Shown here: positions 1 through 11,800 of the stretch, in pieces | How the letters are laid out: each line of letters starts with the position of its first letter | Position numbering within the stretch: the first letter of the stretch is position 1 | Assembly (NCBI GenBank): GCA_019633425.1 | Contig: WSUB01000025.1 | Coordinates: 62,001 to 126,000, forward strand | Direction of reading: 5' to 3' | DNA: 64,000 nucleotides | Origin: Tulasnella sp. 424 | Lineage: Eukaryota > Basidiomycota > Agaricomycetes > Cantharellales > Tulasnellaceae | The notes under the pieces: generated by a model | The model's database searches: none | Told to the model about the DNA's origin: nothing | Seen by the model: the letters and a program-made list of their open reading frames with translations, nothing else | Translations under genes and position numbers: made by a program

Positions 1-541
1 GAAGCTCCAGATTGATCCTAACCGTCTTCGATATCCAGTACCACGGGATCGTCATCCGGTGGAACTGCCGCTCATTATGCTCAAGTAAGTCCATCAACCC
101 TGAGATGTACATAGCTGCTAACCCAGGTACCTTTGTCAGTGCGGTGGAACAGGATACAGGTAAGTGTTTATGGCATATGTGCTAAAATTTGTCGACTAAT
201 TTTATACACCGTAGCGGACCTACTGTCTGCGCATCGCCCTGGACTTGCAAATACTCCAACGACTGGTACTCACAGGTGAGTTCCAACAACAATTTGGTCC
301 AGTGTACTTTGCTGAGCACATTGATACCAACAGTGCTTGTAAGTTCGATACTGGCGGATTTCTGTCTCGTAGATATCTTGATGGGTTCCTTTGTCCAAAA
401 TTCATACATACCATCGTGTGCCAATCTGTGTGATATCCAGGGACGCATCGGGGTGGGTGAACAGTTTCTCCAGCACAAGAGACTTTGAGAGTACCTATTA
501 TAATCTCGCATCGAGGTTGGGCGTTCTAAATCAGAGTATCT
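1..541 (+). repeat. Direct repeat copy 1 (cellulase 3' end and downstream DNA)
   Basis: Bases 1-541 align almost continuously with 3668-4214, including introns, the last CBM1 exons and about 200 bp beyond the stop codon. The similarity ends near a shared string reading gggcgttctaa. This marks a tandem duplication whose left end lies outside the window. Confidence 0.8.
39..342 (+). CDS. 3' end of an upstream CBM1-bearing endoglucanase gene (partial at window edge)
   Basis: Four exons of a gene that starts outside the window: 39-84, 140-159, 215-275 and 334-342, with the stop at 340-342. They encode the end of a Ser/Thr/Gly linker and a complete fungal cellulose-binding module (CBM1), with the cysteines in CGG, TVCAS, WTC and SQCL. 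The segment is nearly the same as the last four exons of the complete GH45 gene at 2450-4010, introns included, so it is most likely the tail of a tandem paralog; the catalytic part is not visible. The module differs in residues of the cellulose-binding face: it reads PWTC and DWYSQ where the complete gene has PYTC and AYYSQ. The 20-nt exon 140-159 is set by frame and by the match to the second copy. Confidence 0.75.
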
Positions 542-773
542 TTCATCGTATTGGGCGTTTCTATGACGAATAACACAAACAAGTTAGCATGCGTGTGAGA
601 CGCGGGCGTTAATATTCTTGAAAGCGCCGCTGCTGCTAAGTCTCCGATGGGTTTATTAGGTGGTTTCATGATAGAAAAGGGCAAGTGACATACATGAGTG
701 CACCCAGAAACACCAGAACCGTAGAACTTCCAAAGATATTTAGCCAGCAGTCAAAGACGAAGCGTAATCAAAC

Positions 774-1823
774 TTACCAATTCTGGTTCCACATAATGAA
801 GCTTTCGGACGAGTACGATAATGGCGCAGGCCTACATATGGCAGGCAAGCACAGATACTGCGTAACGGCGACACCAGGTCTGATGCATCTCACACCCTGA
901 GCAAGTTTCATCGCCAGTCCGTTCATAGACCATGTAAACGCCGGACCCGTTTTTTTGTCCGTAATTTGGTTGAAGTACGCCATCAGGATCTACGAACCGA
1001 AGATCTGGAGCGTCAAGGTCAATTCACGGCCCGAGACGACCGCACCTACCAGAGATTGAATAGCCTGGATAGCGGTGTTCTCGAGGCATGCCTCGATGGC
1101 TAATGCAGCTCTTGAGAGAAAGTGGTACTTCTCCGCCTCCGGGTCGTATGTTGACCGGTCAAGATCGACGAGGACGCCAAGGGCTAGAACACCAAAAGCC
1201 ACGGAGAGAGCATAAGAAGTAATAGGTGCGGCATGTGCCCTGTCATATATAGGGGGAAATACGTCGTTCTAGAAGGTCTGCCGGTTCAAAGGGTTGTACC
1301 TATACTTGTCCGATCGGTCGTGAGCATCTAACCTCTTTCGGACCTCGTTCCCTTTCATCCACGCAGCATTCGTAGATTAAGATTGGGAAAGGTGCCGGCT
1401 ACTTCCACAGAGGGTAAAAAAGTTCGTAACTGGTACTTTACCGTTTCTACGTCGCTCGTCAGTGTCGCAAACCGGAATGTACGGGCCAGGTGCGACAACT
1501 GATCGGGTAGCCAGTCCGTCCGACGACTGTGAGCATCGGAGGCACTGGCTCTATCGAGTTCATCTTCTTCGTCCTGTGGCAAAGAAAAGTAAGTTGCCTT
1601 TTTCATCGGGCACCTATAAGAGCCCGGCCATCCGAACCTCGAAGAGAAACTCCGAGCCAACTGTGCCACCGTAGAAGGTCGAGACTCCCTCTTCACCTAT
1701 GTTAAGCGTCCCAAATGACTCTAGTACTTCTTCTTGAGGCTCAGGAGATTGCTCTCGCTTTGGTGACTGGGCCGAAGCATCTCGTCCAACCAGCTCAGCT
1801 CCTAGGGGCATTTTCAGGGCCAC
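774..1823 (-). pseudogene. Decayed Zn2Cys6-type transcription factor (fungal-specific TF domain remnant)
   Basis: On the minus strand, pieces of the middle homology domain of fungal binuclear-cluster regulators can be followed in order. At about 1823-1614 there is an ESFGTLNIGEEGVSTFYGG stretch (the usual 'G-x-L-x-I-D-E-x-G-x-x-x-F-G' entry). At 1600-1390 there is an LPDQLSHLARTF and TSDVETVK stretch, then NAAWM in a shifted frame. At 1267-993 come FPPIYDRAHA, VLALGVLVDLD, YDPEAEKYHFLSRAAL and TIQ/AIQSLV-like residues. At 983-900 there is GPAFTW and GLAMKLAQ. The DNA-binding cluster is not seen, the later GLHRD-type continuation is lost, and a TAG at 1269-1271 lies in the otherwise open frame unless it belongs to a splice acceptor. 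I read this as a pseudogene; a badly fragmented but live gene with unseen introns is the alternative. Confidence 0.55.
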
Positions 1824-2449
1824 CTAGTGTTGCCGCGGATGGCAAACGAAGCGAAGGAGATTTCGAACACTTCGATGTTTTGGACAACCTGATTGGCCAG
1901 TAGAGCGTGGAATCTTGTTCCCAGGGACAAAAAACCGCAGTCAAAGCGACGTTCACAGCAACACTATGGCCAGTAGGTTAGGGCACCGAAAGGGATGTGG
2001 ACGACTGGAGTGTGCGGCACGAGAAACAGCCGACGCATCTTCTAGATCCATGACATCTTCTCATGAAGCTCTTCCGTATTGGCGAGAATACATCTGCCGG
2101 GGGGCGAGGAGTGGTTAGGAAAACGCCCCTCGCGGTCACACTAACCTTCCGCCCAGTTTCCCTACAGAAGGTAAGATATTTAATTCCTCTGTCATTGATT
2201 GTGTTTAAAGCTTAACGGCTTCTAGCTTTGCAAAAGACACGATCTACAGTGTGATGGCTCTTGAGAAGCAAATATATTAATAGCCATCATGGAGCCGCGA
2301 CAGCCCTTCACGAGAATGACCCGATATTCCCTAGAGGACCCGCCGACGATCAGTTCACCAGCTTTGTATATATACGCGTGCGGCACATAATCTGCTGTCA
2401 TACCATCATTTTGTCCCTCCTTTCCGCTATCCTTACAACGTCTTCTGCC
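1824..2449. other. Upstream region of the GH45 gene
   Basis: No convincing coding sequence. The 3' part is the endoglucanase promoter, with a TATATATA box 83 bp before the ATG. The 5' part may hold the decayed N-terminus of the minus-strand regulator, but no Zn2Cys6 cluster can be read there. Confidence 0.5.
2367..2374 (+). promoter_or_regulatory. TATA box of the GH45 endoglucanase gene
   Basis: A perfect TATATATA lies 83 bp upstream of the ATG at 2450, at the spacing expected of a strong regulated fungal promoter. Confidence 0.55.
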
Positions 2450-4010
2450 ATGCTGTCCAAAACACAAGCTTTCGCCCTCTTGGCTGCTCTCACTGCAACC
2501 GGTGTCCAAGCCCAAAGTGGCACTGGTGTCACTACTCGATACTGGGTAATGTATAATAAACGATCATAGCTAGTCTAAGGATGACTAACCTGTGACCTCC
2601 CTCGACAGGATTGCTGCAAGACTTCATGTGCATGGACCGGCAAGGCCTCCGTTAATCAGCCCGTTAAGACTTGTGATAAGAACAACAACCCTCTGTCCGA
2701 CCCGAGCATCACGTCCGGATGCGACGGAGGAACCGCCTTCGCTTGTGCCAACGACTCCCCATGGGCTGTTAATGACCAGCTCGCTTACGGTTTCGCCGCC
2801 GTCAACCTTTCCGGCCAGACCGAGTCGACCTGGTGCTGCTCCTGCTACCAGTTGACGTAAGTTATTCTCAAGACGAACTCCAATATCAGTGTATAACAGA
2901 TATCAATGCATAGCTTCACTTCTGGGCCGGTTGCTGGTAAGACGATGATCGTTCAGGCCACCAACACTGGTGGCGATGTGGGCGGCGTAAGTCTCTCTGT
3001 TGTCTTGTGGCCACGGCATCGACTGATATACCGTCGTTATAGTCTCAATTCGACATCATGATGTAAGAAAATTATGAGATGCCTAAATATTAGGAATAGT
3101 AGTGCTAACGCTTATCCGCACCAAGTCCTGGAGGCGGCGTTGGGTAAGTCGATTTCACGAAACCAGAAAGAACCGCTCACTCACGTTTACCTACTTAGCG
3201 CATTCCCACAAGGCTGTATCAACCAGTACGGAAGCACCAGCGGATGGGGTCAACAGTACGGTGGTGTCTCGTCACGCGACCAGTGCAGCAGCTTCCCGTC
3301 TGCTCTCCAAGCAGGTTGCCAGTTCCGCTTCGGTGAGTATGGAGATAGCACGTTAAAATCCGAAGGCTGATGTTGGCCCGGCCCACAGACTGGTTCGAGG
3401 GCGCAGACAATCCAAATGTTACGTGGCAGAAGGTTACTTGCCCCGCGGCTATCGTTAATGTCTCGGGCTGCCTTCGTACCGGAGAGTGAGTCCAGGTAAA
3501 GCGATTCGGAATGAAACGAAAACTTATAATGGCGCCTCCAACATTAATTAGGTCCACGAACAACGGACCCAGTATTACTGCTGGTACCACCACCACAACC
3601 TCAACCACCAGCTCCACCTCGCGCGCGACCACGACCACGACCACGACCACGTAAGGATGCCGATATTGAAGCTCCAGATTGATACTAACTGTCTTCGATC
3701 TTCAGTACCACGGGATCGTCATCCGGTGGAACTGCCGCTCATTATGCTCAAGTAAGTCCATTGACCCTGACATATACATAACTGCTAACCCAGGTACCTT
3801 TGTCAGTGCGGTGGAACAGGATACAGGTAAGTGTCTGTGGCATATGTGCTAGAATTTGTCGACTAATTTTATACACCGTAGCGGGCCTACTGTCTGCGCA
3901 TCGCCCTACACTTGCACCTACTCCAACGCCTATTACTCACAGGTAAGTTCCAACAACGGTGACGCCCCAGCGTACTTTGCTGAGCATATTGATACCCACA
4001 GTGCTTGTAA
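2450..4010 (+). CDS. Secreted endo-beta-1,4-glucanase, GH45 catalytic domain plus C-terminal CBM1
   Basis: Hydrolyses internal beta-1,4 bonds of cellulose outside the cell. Twelve exons fit in frame and give 306 residues: 2450-2545, 2609-2856, 2914-2986, 3043-3062, 3126-3143, 3199-3332, 3389-3485, 3552-3650, 3706-3751, 3807-3826, 3882-3942, 4002-4010. Residues 1-22 are a signal peptide. The GH45 signature TTRYWDCCK puts the first catalytic Asp at residue 33. The second lies in SQFDIMIPGGGVG at residue 143, where a well-studied relative has HFD. YGGVSSRDQC and the many cysteines resemble GH45 subfamily A. A Thr/Ser linker (about 228-273) leads to a CBM1 at 274-306 with HYAQCGG and YYSQCL. Three exons are only 18-20 nt long. 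A near-identical 3' segment lies 3.7 kb upstream, so the gene is part of a tandem pair. Assignment is firm; the subfamily is inferred from memory of the family. Confidence 0.93.
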
Positions 4011-4214
4011 GTTCGAGACTCGCGGATTTCTGTATCATAGATATCTTGATGGGTTCCCTACTTGCTTTGTCCCAAATTCATATGTACCATCGTGTGCCAA
4101 TCTGTGTGATGCTCAGGGATGCATCGGGAATGGTGGACGGTTTCTCCGGCACAAGAGACTTTGAGAGTACCTATAATAACCTCGCATCGAGGTCGGGCGT
4201 TCTAAGTCAGAATA
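3668..4214 (+). repeat. Direct repeat copy 2 (cellulase 3' end and downstream DNA)
   Basis: Partner of the repeat at 1-541. It spans the last linker intron, the CBM1 exons, the stop codon and about 200 bp of 3' flank, with scattered substitutions and small indels. Confidence 0.8.
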
Positions 4215-4523
4215 TTCGGGCTACAGGTCTCATAAGGTGAGGGGAGTTGCCTGAACGTCCCGAAGGCGCGGATTTATCGGGGTTAAGGTGGCGATGTCGC
4301 CCAAGGGCCGACAGCGTTGAAGCATCGTCTGCGACAACGACAGCAGAACGACAGCAAACCTTTCTGCAAACACCATTGCGTTCGCAGCCTACCACCACGG
4401 TCGTCATCAACTCTGCGAGGAACCTCCAAACAAGTTCGAACATCAGCATCCAGCGATTCTGCCAAATTGCGGTTTGGCCTGCCATCCATCTTAACCTCTA
4501 CGACCACAGACCGAGTATCTGCT
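4011..4523. other. Intergenic: cellulase 3' flank and leader of the Zn2Cys6 gene
   Basis: The left part up to 4214 is the duplicated cellulase 3' flank. The right part is probably promoter and 5' leader of the next gene; it is open in the coding frame upstream of 4524 but has low-complexity CAAC/ACAG composition and no conserved motif. Confidence 0.5.
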
Positions 4524-6127
4524 ATGTTTAACCAAGGCGGGGCGGCGAACAACGCGAAGCAAGGCGCAAGCGCAGCTGCAGGCGGTGCTGCTAATCGTCC
4601 TTCTGGGGGTTCAACTCCTCCATCGTCCTCTGTCAACCAACAAGCGGTTCAACAACAGCAACAGCCTCACCCCTACGGATATGGAGGTCCCCACCCGGGC
4701 GCTCAGTACGGTTTCTCGACGCCTTTCAACCTCGTAAACGCCCATCCTCACCAAACTCACCCATTGCAACATCAGCCGAATCCAAGTGTGGGTGGTGGGA
4801 ACTTGAACCCAGCGGGAGGTGGAGGAGCCGCTGGAAACGCAGCTTCGTCACTGATTGACCCGATGTTAAGTACGTTGTCGGATGGGGGAGAGGGGATGTC
4901 GGAAGATGAAGAGAATGGAGCCTCGGCCGGCGTTAAGGCAGGACCTACTGCGACGGGCGGCGGCAATAACGGTATTAACCAGCACCATCTCGAAGACGAG
5001 GACTTCCATGGCGATGGCAGCCAAAGCGTCTCTGGCCAAGGTGGAGGCGTCTCATTGGGTGTTGCCACCGCTGTTGATGAAAATGGTCAGCCAGTGAAGA
5101 AAAAAAGAAGACGCCAGGCGCTCAGCTGCACCGAGTGCAAGCGTAGAAAGATCAAGTGCGACCGACAAAACCCCTGCAGCCCTTGCACAAGACGAGGAGA
5201 GGCGGATAGATGCCGCTGGGCAACTCAGGAACCTATGTAAGCTTACCATTCATTTGCATTACTATCGATCCGATAATTTTTTGTGGAATTTTTGTCTCAC
5301 GCCTTTCCTTCTGGATGCCCTCTTCAAGACCCGACGCTATTTCTCCGTTCTCGAGCAGCGAGAAATTTGTTACTCGCCAAGAGTATGACCTATTGCACCA
5401 AAAGGTTCTTCAGCTTGAGACCATCGTCGCTGGGTTGGCTCCTCGGGCGTTCCTCCCTGGTCTGGACCCCCTTAACTTACCCATGGGACCTCCTCCCTTC
5501 CCATTCGGCCCTCCTCCCCATCACGGTGGTCCTGCCCCTCAACATCACCCATACCCCGGTGCTCCAGGCCAGCAACAGCCCGGTGGCCCTCAGGATGGTC
5601 AGTTCCCACCTGGTGCAGCTGGCCAAGCTCAAGCTGCTCAAGATATCCATCAAATCTACCAACAACATCTTGCCTACGCTGCAGCTGCAGCTGCCCATAA
5701 TGCACAGGCACAGGCTGCTGCGAACGCTGCGGCAGCAGCTGGTCAGCAACCCATGGAGAAAGCTGGCGATACGCAGATGGAAGTAGACCAAGCTCAGCCA
5801 GCTGTCCAGCAACACGCGACTGGAGGGACTGAGCATACCGTTGAGGGTCAGGGAAGCCCACCCACCCTTCCTGAAACCACGGGCAAGCTCATTCCTGCAT
5901 CTCCCTCAGCGTCCTCAAAGACCGCCAAGACCAAGAAGAGAAAGGACCGTACCGAAGGGGACGAAGGAGAAGAGGGAAACGTTGGGCGTAGTGGCGCAGC
6001 TGCAGCGAAAGGACGAGGAAAGCCTCGGTCTCAAAAGCAGTCGGGATGGGACACAAACGGGTCTCCTTTACTTCCTCAAGAACAAGCCCCCGGTGATGCT
6101 GGAGAATCCTCTACCGCCGCTTCGTAA
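4524..6127 (+). CDS. Zn2Cys6 (GAL4-type) transcription factor with Gln/Ala/Pro-rich arms
   Basis: Sequence-specific nuclear regulator; its targets are unknown. Two exons, 4524-5236 and 5359-6127, join in frame to 493 residues. The binuclear zinc cluster is at residues 202-230 with the spacing C-x2-C-x6-C-x5-C-x2-C-x8-C, directly after a basic KKKRRR tract that can serve as nuclear localisation signal. After the intron, a VTRQEYDLLHQKVLQLE stretch looks like the short dimerising coiled coil that follows such clusters. The rest is low complexity: Gln and His runs in the N-terminus, Pro-rich PPPFPFGPPP, Ala runs, and a basic KTKKRKDR tract near the end. The large fungal-specific middle domain is absent. 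The ATG at 4524 was chosen because upstream in-frame sequence is not protein-like. The gene lies directly after a cellulase on the same strand, which allows but does not show a regulatory link. Confidence 0.88.
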
Positions 6128-6416
6128 TGGATATATGGAGGTTTGCGCCTAGCTTTTCATACTAAGTCCCTTACTTCTCCCCCCTCTCAGTTCGAATGCT
6201 CAAAAGAAAAGATGTGATTACGCCCCAAGGACTTTTTATTGCCGCCTCGTATACATTTGTGCACCGTTTGTCTCTGATACACGTTGAGTGGCGTCATGGA
6301 AAGGGTTCCGTAGTTGGTGGCTGTGTCGATTTGAGTATTGCACACTTTGTTGTTGTTGTGATTCCGATTTCAACCATCATCTCCCCTTGTCAGCTCTTGT
6401 TACTCTCCTCTTCAGA

Positions 6417-8604
6417 ATGGTCAAGGATACAGCGTACTATGATGTCTTGGGCGTCAAAACAGATGTTAATGATGTTGACCTAAAGAAGGCGTACAGAAAG
6501 AAAGCAATTGAAGTTGGTCGTCAACACCTCTTGCGCATAGGTCTTCGTAATCTAAGCGCAGCACCCATTAGTTCCATCCCGACAAGAACAAAGCGCCAGA
6601 TGCTGAAGAGAAATTCAAAGAGATATCCAAGGCATATCAAGTCTTGTCGGATCCAGTACGTGGTCCTGCCCTAGGAGCTTGACGAGGTGCGATTGAACTG
6701 CATTACTCCAGAACACCCGCGTGGTGTACGACAAGAATGGCAAAGATATGGTCGAAGGAATGGGCGTCGGAGAGCAAGACCCATCGGCATTTTTCGCTAT
6801 GGTTTTCGGTGGTGATCGCTTTTATGACCTGGTGAGCAGAACGTCGTCTTGGAAAGGTCGTAAGACTCTCAAATCTAACCCTCAACCTAGATCGGTGAGA
6901 TCTCGCTCATGAAAGAAATGACGAATGTGGCGGATGGTAAGGACCCCTTCACTCGTATGAACGCTCTAATGACCCTGAGGTATTCTATATACAGTCATGA
7001 TGACAGACGAGGAGAAGGCCGAGTTGGAGAAGGAGAAAGAGAAAGAGAAGGAGAAGGCAGAAGCGACTGCGGCGACCGCAGGCGCTGGACCTGCATCCAC
7101 ATCCCAACCTACTACAGAAACCGCCGACTCAGCCACAACGGCGGCCGGGCCTCCACCTCCTTCAACTGCAGGCGCCGATGCTTCCGCGAAAGCCGCTGCC
7201 GAGCCGGCATCAGCCGGGACTCAGCTCACACCTCACACAGGCACGACCATGCCATCCGGCTTATCATCACCTGGTAGCGAAACGCCGGAAAAAGGAGGTC
7301 GAAAGGATCATCTAGACAAGAAGGGCAAGCCTAAACTTACTCCTGAGCAGAGGCAGAAGCTCGAGGCGCTCGAGGCGGAAAGAAAGAAAGCAAAGGAAGA
7401 ACGGTAATTCGTGACCAAGCCATCCAAATCGAGACTAATTGGCTGACGTTCCATCCCCAAGCGTCGCTATGTTGACAAAGAAGCTGATAGAACGCATTCG
7501 GCCAATGGTACAAGCGAAGAATCCAGACGACAAGAACGATCCCGAAGTAAAGGCCTATGTTACCAAAACTACTCAAGAGGCAGAGGACTTGAAGCTTGAA
7601 TCATTCGGTGTCGAAGTATGTAACTCTATAACTGCGTCAAGCCCTTTTGCTGATAAAGTCTCTTTCTCGTAGCTTTTGCACACTATCGGTATGTTCTCGT
7701 GTTTATACTTCATTTTCTTCGTACCCAATCCGCCATTGCGCTTAGGGGCCGCGTACATGATGAAATCAACCTCGTTCCTTAAGTCACGGAAGTTCCTGGG
7801 CATTCCTGGTTTCATGGCCCGAATAAAAGAGCGCGGCGCAGCTATCAAGGAGGCATGGGGGCTTATCACTAGCGCGTGGGTTCATGTCCAAACGATAGAG
7901 TGCAACTCGTTGGCTGATTGAATCGGCACAGCGTGGGTGTGCAGGCGGTTATGGAAGATCTGCAAAGGAGGCAGGAGAGCGGCGAAGAGTTCCCTGAAGA
8001 GGAGCTCCGAGCGCTTGAAGAGGACTTGACAGGAAAGGTCGGTCGTCTTCCTACGGCACACTTTCCTTTTTCTAATACAACTGCAAAAAGATCTTACTAG
8101 CTTCATGGAGAGGAACACGTTACGAAGTGGGGAATGTATTACGTGAGGTAAGATCCTTCCTGCTCCATCCCCAATAGGCGTGATTGCTAAGACAGCCTTC
8201 AGGTGTGCGAGCGAGTATTGAAAGATCCCGAAGTACCGGAAGCCGAGCTTGTTAAACGCGCTAAGGTAGGGTGTAACGATGAGTCGAATTCCCATAAAAC
8301 TCGCACACTGAACTTCTTTGCTATTTTGAAGGCTATTCTCCTCACCGGTGCAATATTCAAATCGATACAACCTGATGAGTCCGCAGAGGAGCGAAGAGAG
8401 CTCGAGAGGTGAGCGCAAACATTCTCTCCTGAAAGGCAAAGCCAGTTCATAAGCTCACAATGGGCCGTCAGACTTGTCGCACGTGCTGCCGGGAAAGGGA
8501 AAGAGAAGGACAAGAAAGGACATGGACCTCATGGAGTCGCCGAGACCCCGACCAGCGAAACACCCACAACAGAGAAGCCGAAAAGTAGTTGGTTCAAGAA
8601 GTAG
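6417..8604 (+). CDS. J-domain co-chaperone with DnaJ-X domain (Caj1/Djp1-like)
   Basis: Stimulates Hsp70 ATPase; yeast relatives with this architecture act in the cytosol and in peroxisomal or membrane-protein import. The J domain starts at the first residues ([20 protein letters not shown]). After an intron it continues with [18 protein letters not shown] and AYQVLSDP, so the essential HPD tripeptide is intact near 6573. A Lys/Glu-rich helix (about 7010-7060), an Ala/Thr/Pro-rich spacer, and then the X-domain follow: [54 protein letters not shown] and [14 protein letters not shown]. The protein ends in KSSWFKK with the stop at 8602-8604. There are about ten exons; several boundaries, such as those near 7405-7465 and 8100-8135, are my best reading only. 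Confidence 0.9.
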
Positions 8605-8893
8605 TAGAATCTTCCATCCTCAGCCTATATTATCCACATGTTAGATGTAGCTACTCTACCATCGTCTTCATATTACTATCCATGAAACATTAAGAGGGGG
8701 GCAAGATGGTCCTCGCACATTGCAGTAAACCACAAACGCTGCTTGAATTCACAGCGACACAGCAGAAGGAACGGATCGAAAGCAAAACAACAAAAAAGTA
8801 CCCAACATTGCACTGTGAGGGTTTCCTACCTATATCATTTATGGTTCCTACGGAGTCCAAATACGTCGCGCTATCGCCTAACCACGATAGCTT
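8605..8893. other. Convergent intergenic spacer
   Basis: Lies between the 3' ends of the J-protein gene and the minus-strand R3H gene. AT-rich 3' flanks; no gene or repeat seen. Confidence 0.6.
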
Positions 8894-11800
8894 TCAGGGT
8901 GCGGAGACATCCGAACCAGCGGCATGCTCTCCCACCGCAAGATGTTCCAACTTAGCAGCCAAGAGTGTGCTTTGGTCTACAGAGCCACCTTGTTGCGGCA
9001 TGGTTGATCCCCTTGCTTCGTTTTCTCCCGCAATTCCCGTGCCAGTCACCAAAGCCTGAGGACCAGCTTTCCCAAGTGCCGGGTTTTTAGGGTCATAGAG
9101 GGCGACAGAAGGTTTGGGAGGAGGTCGCGTAAATTTATGATCCTGCTCTTCAAACCGATTGTGCTGAGGTTGCCGCGCGAGGTCCTGCGATGGCTCCGGT
9201 ATAGAACTGCCAATCATAAAGCGAGCGTTTCCTGTCCAGACGCTGTTCGTCCGTGAGCCACTAGGCTGGGGTATGGCTTGTAGTTGCCCGATACCGTTGA
9301 CAACCCCTGGGAGTGGGGGAAAGTCTGCTTGGGCAGGGGCGTAAGGTGACGGTCTTCCTTGAGACTGGAAAGACTGGGTTCGAGAATGCGACGTGGATGA
9401 GGATGCAGATTTGCCCCTCACAGAGCCATGGCTTGAACGAGATGCGTTGGAACCAGTCGAATACATTCTATGCATCGGTAGGCCTTGAGGGAAATCTGGT
9501 CTTGAAGGGAGACTAGGATGTTTAGATGATGTGGAAGTGAACGTGCGGGTAGACGACGCTGAGGACATGGTGGATGACTGAGAGATAGCACGGTTTAGTG
9601 AAGGTAAAGTGGTAAGACTAGATCACTCACCGCCAACGATGCAGTCTCATCCAGGGGAGTCACCGCTCCACTCTCACTGACGCTTTCAGTGACGCTTCCT
9701 GAGAGGCTGCCGCTGCGTTTGCGGTCACCCATATCCACTCCGTTGGGGCGACCATTGGGCTCTTGCCGGCCACCTCGCATAGACATCGGGGACAACCCTT
9801 CCGGCCCACCCGAAGGCCACAGCCCTTGACCGAGTTGCAAAGTCGGTCCTCGAGAAACAGATCTCTCCGAAATCGACGAGGTTCTGCTACGCGATCTTAA
9901 CGAAGCAGGAGGGCTCATTGGAGTTGCAATCAGGGACGCCGGACCGTTATAGTCCTTGTTCTCTCTCATCTCCCGGATCGATGGACCTCGACTGGGTCCG
10001 GGGCGCTGCTGTCCTCCATCTCTTCCTGGAGGGCGGTTGTGATGTTGATGCTGTTGCTGGGGAGGGCGCGGAGGTCCGTTGAACATATTACGCTTGCCTC
10101 CAATTTGTGCTCCAGGATTCCATAATTGACGTTGCTGCTGCTGCTGCGGTACGGGACCAGGGCGCTGTTGTTGCTGATTTGGATGATATTGCGGAAGATA
10201 CTGCTGTGCGTGCTGTGGCGGTGGTGGTGGGAACGGCTGCTGACCTTGCTGTGGCGCATAAGGCCCTTGATGCTGTTGCATTCCCGCGTTGAAGAACGGA
10301 GGTGGTGGAGGTGGCATATAGTTATGTCCGCTGGGTTGTACATTAGGTTGGGCCATAGGATAGGGCGCTCGACCAGCAGGAGGTGGGGGAGGCGGCATCT
10401 CTGGGTTGCCCATTTGAGGGTGAGGTGGTTGCCAGTAAGGGTTTTGCTGCATAGAACGCGGGTACGTGCCGTATGGCTGATCTGTAGGGCTCTGATTTGC
10501 GTCTGCTCCTGTTTGCGTCGGATATGGGCCTGGTGGAGGTGGTTGACGCTGGTCACCCCAGCCGTTTGCAGGTGGCTGGTTATACATAGGATAGGGTGCC
10601 ATGTTCATTCCATTTGTGGGTGGCATTTGACCGTGTGGAGCGGGGGGAAGCTGTTGGTTGGGCTGCATCCCGTGGTACGATTGGTATGAGCCCATATGCG
10701 TCATCATCATTGGGTGGCCGCCATTCAAGTGGGATGGTACGTTGGGCATGCCCACAGCGGGATATGCAGGGTAGGGATTACCACCGTACGGGGCGTGAGG
10801 ACCCTGCGGGGGCCCTTGCAAATAAGCTGGGTGAGGGTTGGTGTCATAGGGAGTCGAGGCCGTTGCCGGATCCATCTGGTATGGAGGGTTGGAAGAGCCA
10901 CCGTCATACGCAGTCCCGTCTGGATCGTACAGGGTGGGATAACTGACGAGCGGCGCGACTTCTGAGTCCGTGGAGGGCGCAGGACTTGGCGTCGGTGCCG
11001 CCGCAGCGCGACTGCTAGCTGTTGGAACCGGTTTGATCTGGTCACGATTGGGAGTCTTGACAGAGCCGCCAACCATCCGAAGTTGATTATCTTGGGCTGG
11101 GCCAGCACCATTGAGGTAAGATCCACCTACATAAAGCTGATTCCGTATAAGCTCCCCTGCGGTGTCTTCTTCCTCAGCAAGCTGTCGATGTAGCTCCCGG
11201 ACCTCCCGTTCCCGTTCTTGATCCTCTCGCAGTTTTGCAGCCTCTTTCTCTCTCTGATCGAGATCGGAAAATATCCTACTTCGAGCCATTTCGTACTCTG
11301 CCTGACGCTCTTGCAGCGTCTTCCGCGGAGTAGAGGAACCGGTGGTCGTGCGAGACTGCTTCTGCGGCAGTCCGAGTCCCCGAAGGATCTCGTCATCTGC
11401 GCCTCCTTCAGGGACAGCTGCGTGCACGCTTTGCACTCCTGGAGGAGACCCGGAACCAGTTTCAGACGATCCAGAGTTGTCGAGTGACGGCGTGGAATCG
11501 GTTGCAGAGATGGGAGACGGCGTCGGAATCGATGAGTTACGACCCTTATTCCTCTGCTCTGGGGTGGACCGTCTCATGATTTTGAAAGTTGGGAGCGAGA
11601 CGGGCTCTTGAGGTAACAACTCGGAGATACGTTTTGGTGGGCTGTAGAGATTCCCGACATTACGTTGAAGGTATCGAATGCCGATTTGGGGTGAGGCCAA
11701 TACGGGAACATGACGCAAGAGGCAGGGGCGTGTCAGAACGGTAAGGATGAAAAAGGGAATTCGGTACCATAGAAGGTCAATTTAGACGCTTACATTCGAC

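Noticed and set aside
4317..4523. N-terminal extension of the Zn2Cys6 factor
   Set aside because: In-frame but with leader-like CAAC/ACAG composition; the protein from 4524 is complete and the region is better read as 5' leader.
10126..10689. 187-residue plus-strand open frame, rich in Leu, Arg and Trp
   Set aside because: It is the reverse complement of the Pro/Gln/Tyr-rich repeats of the R3H gene; composition bias alone keeps it open.
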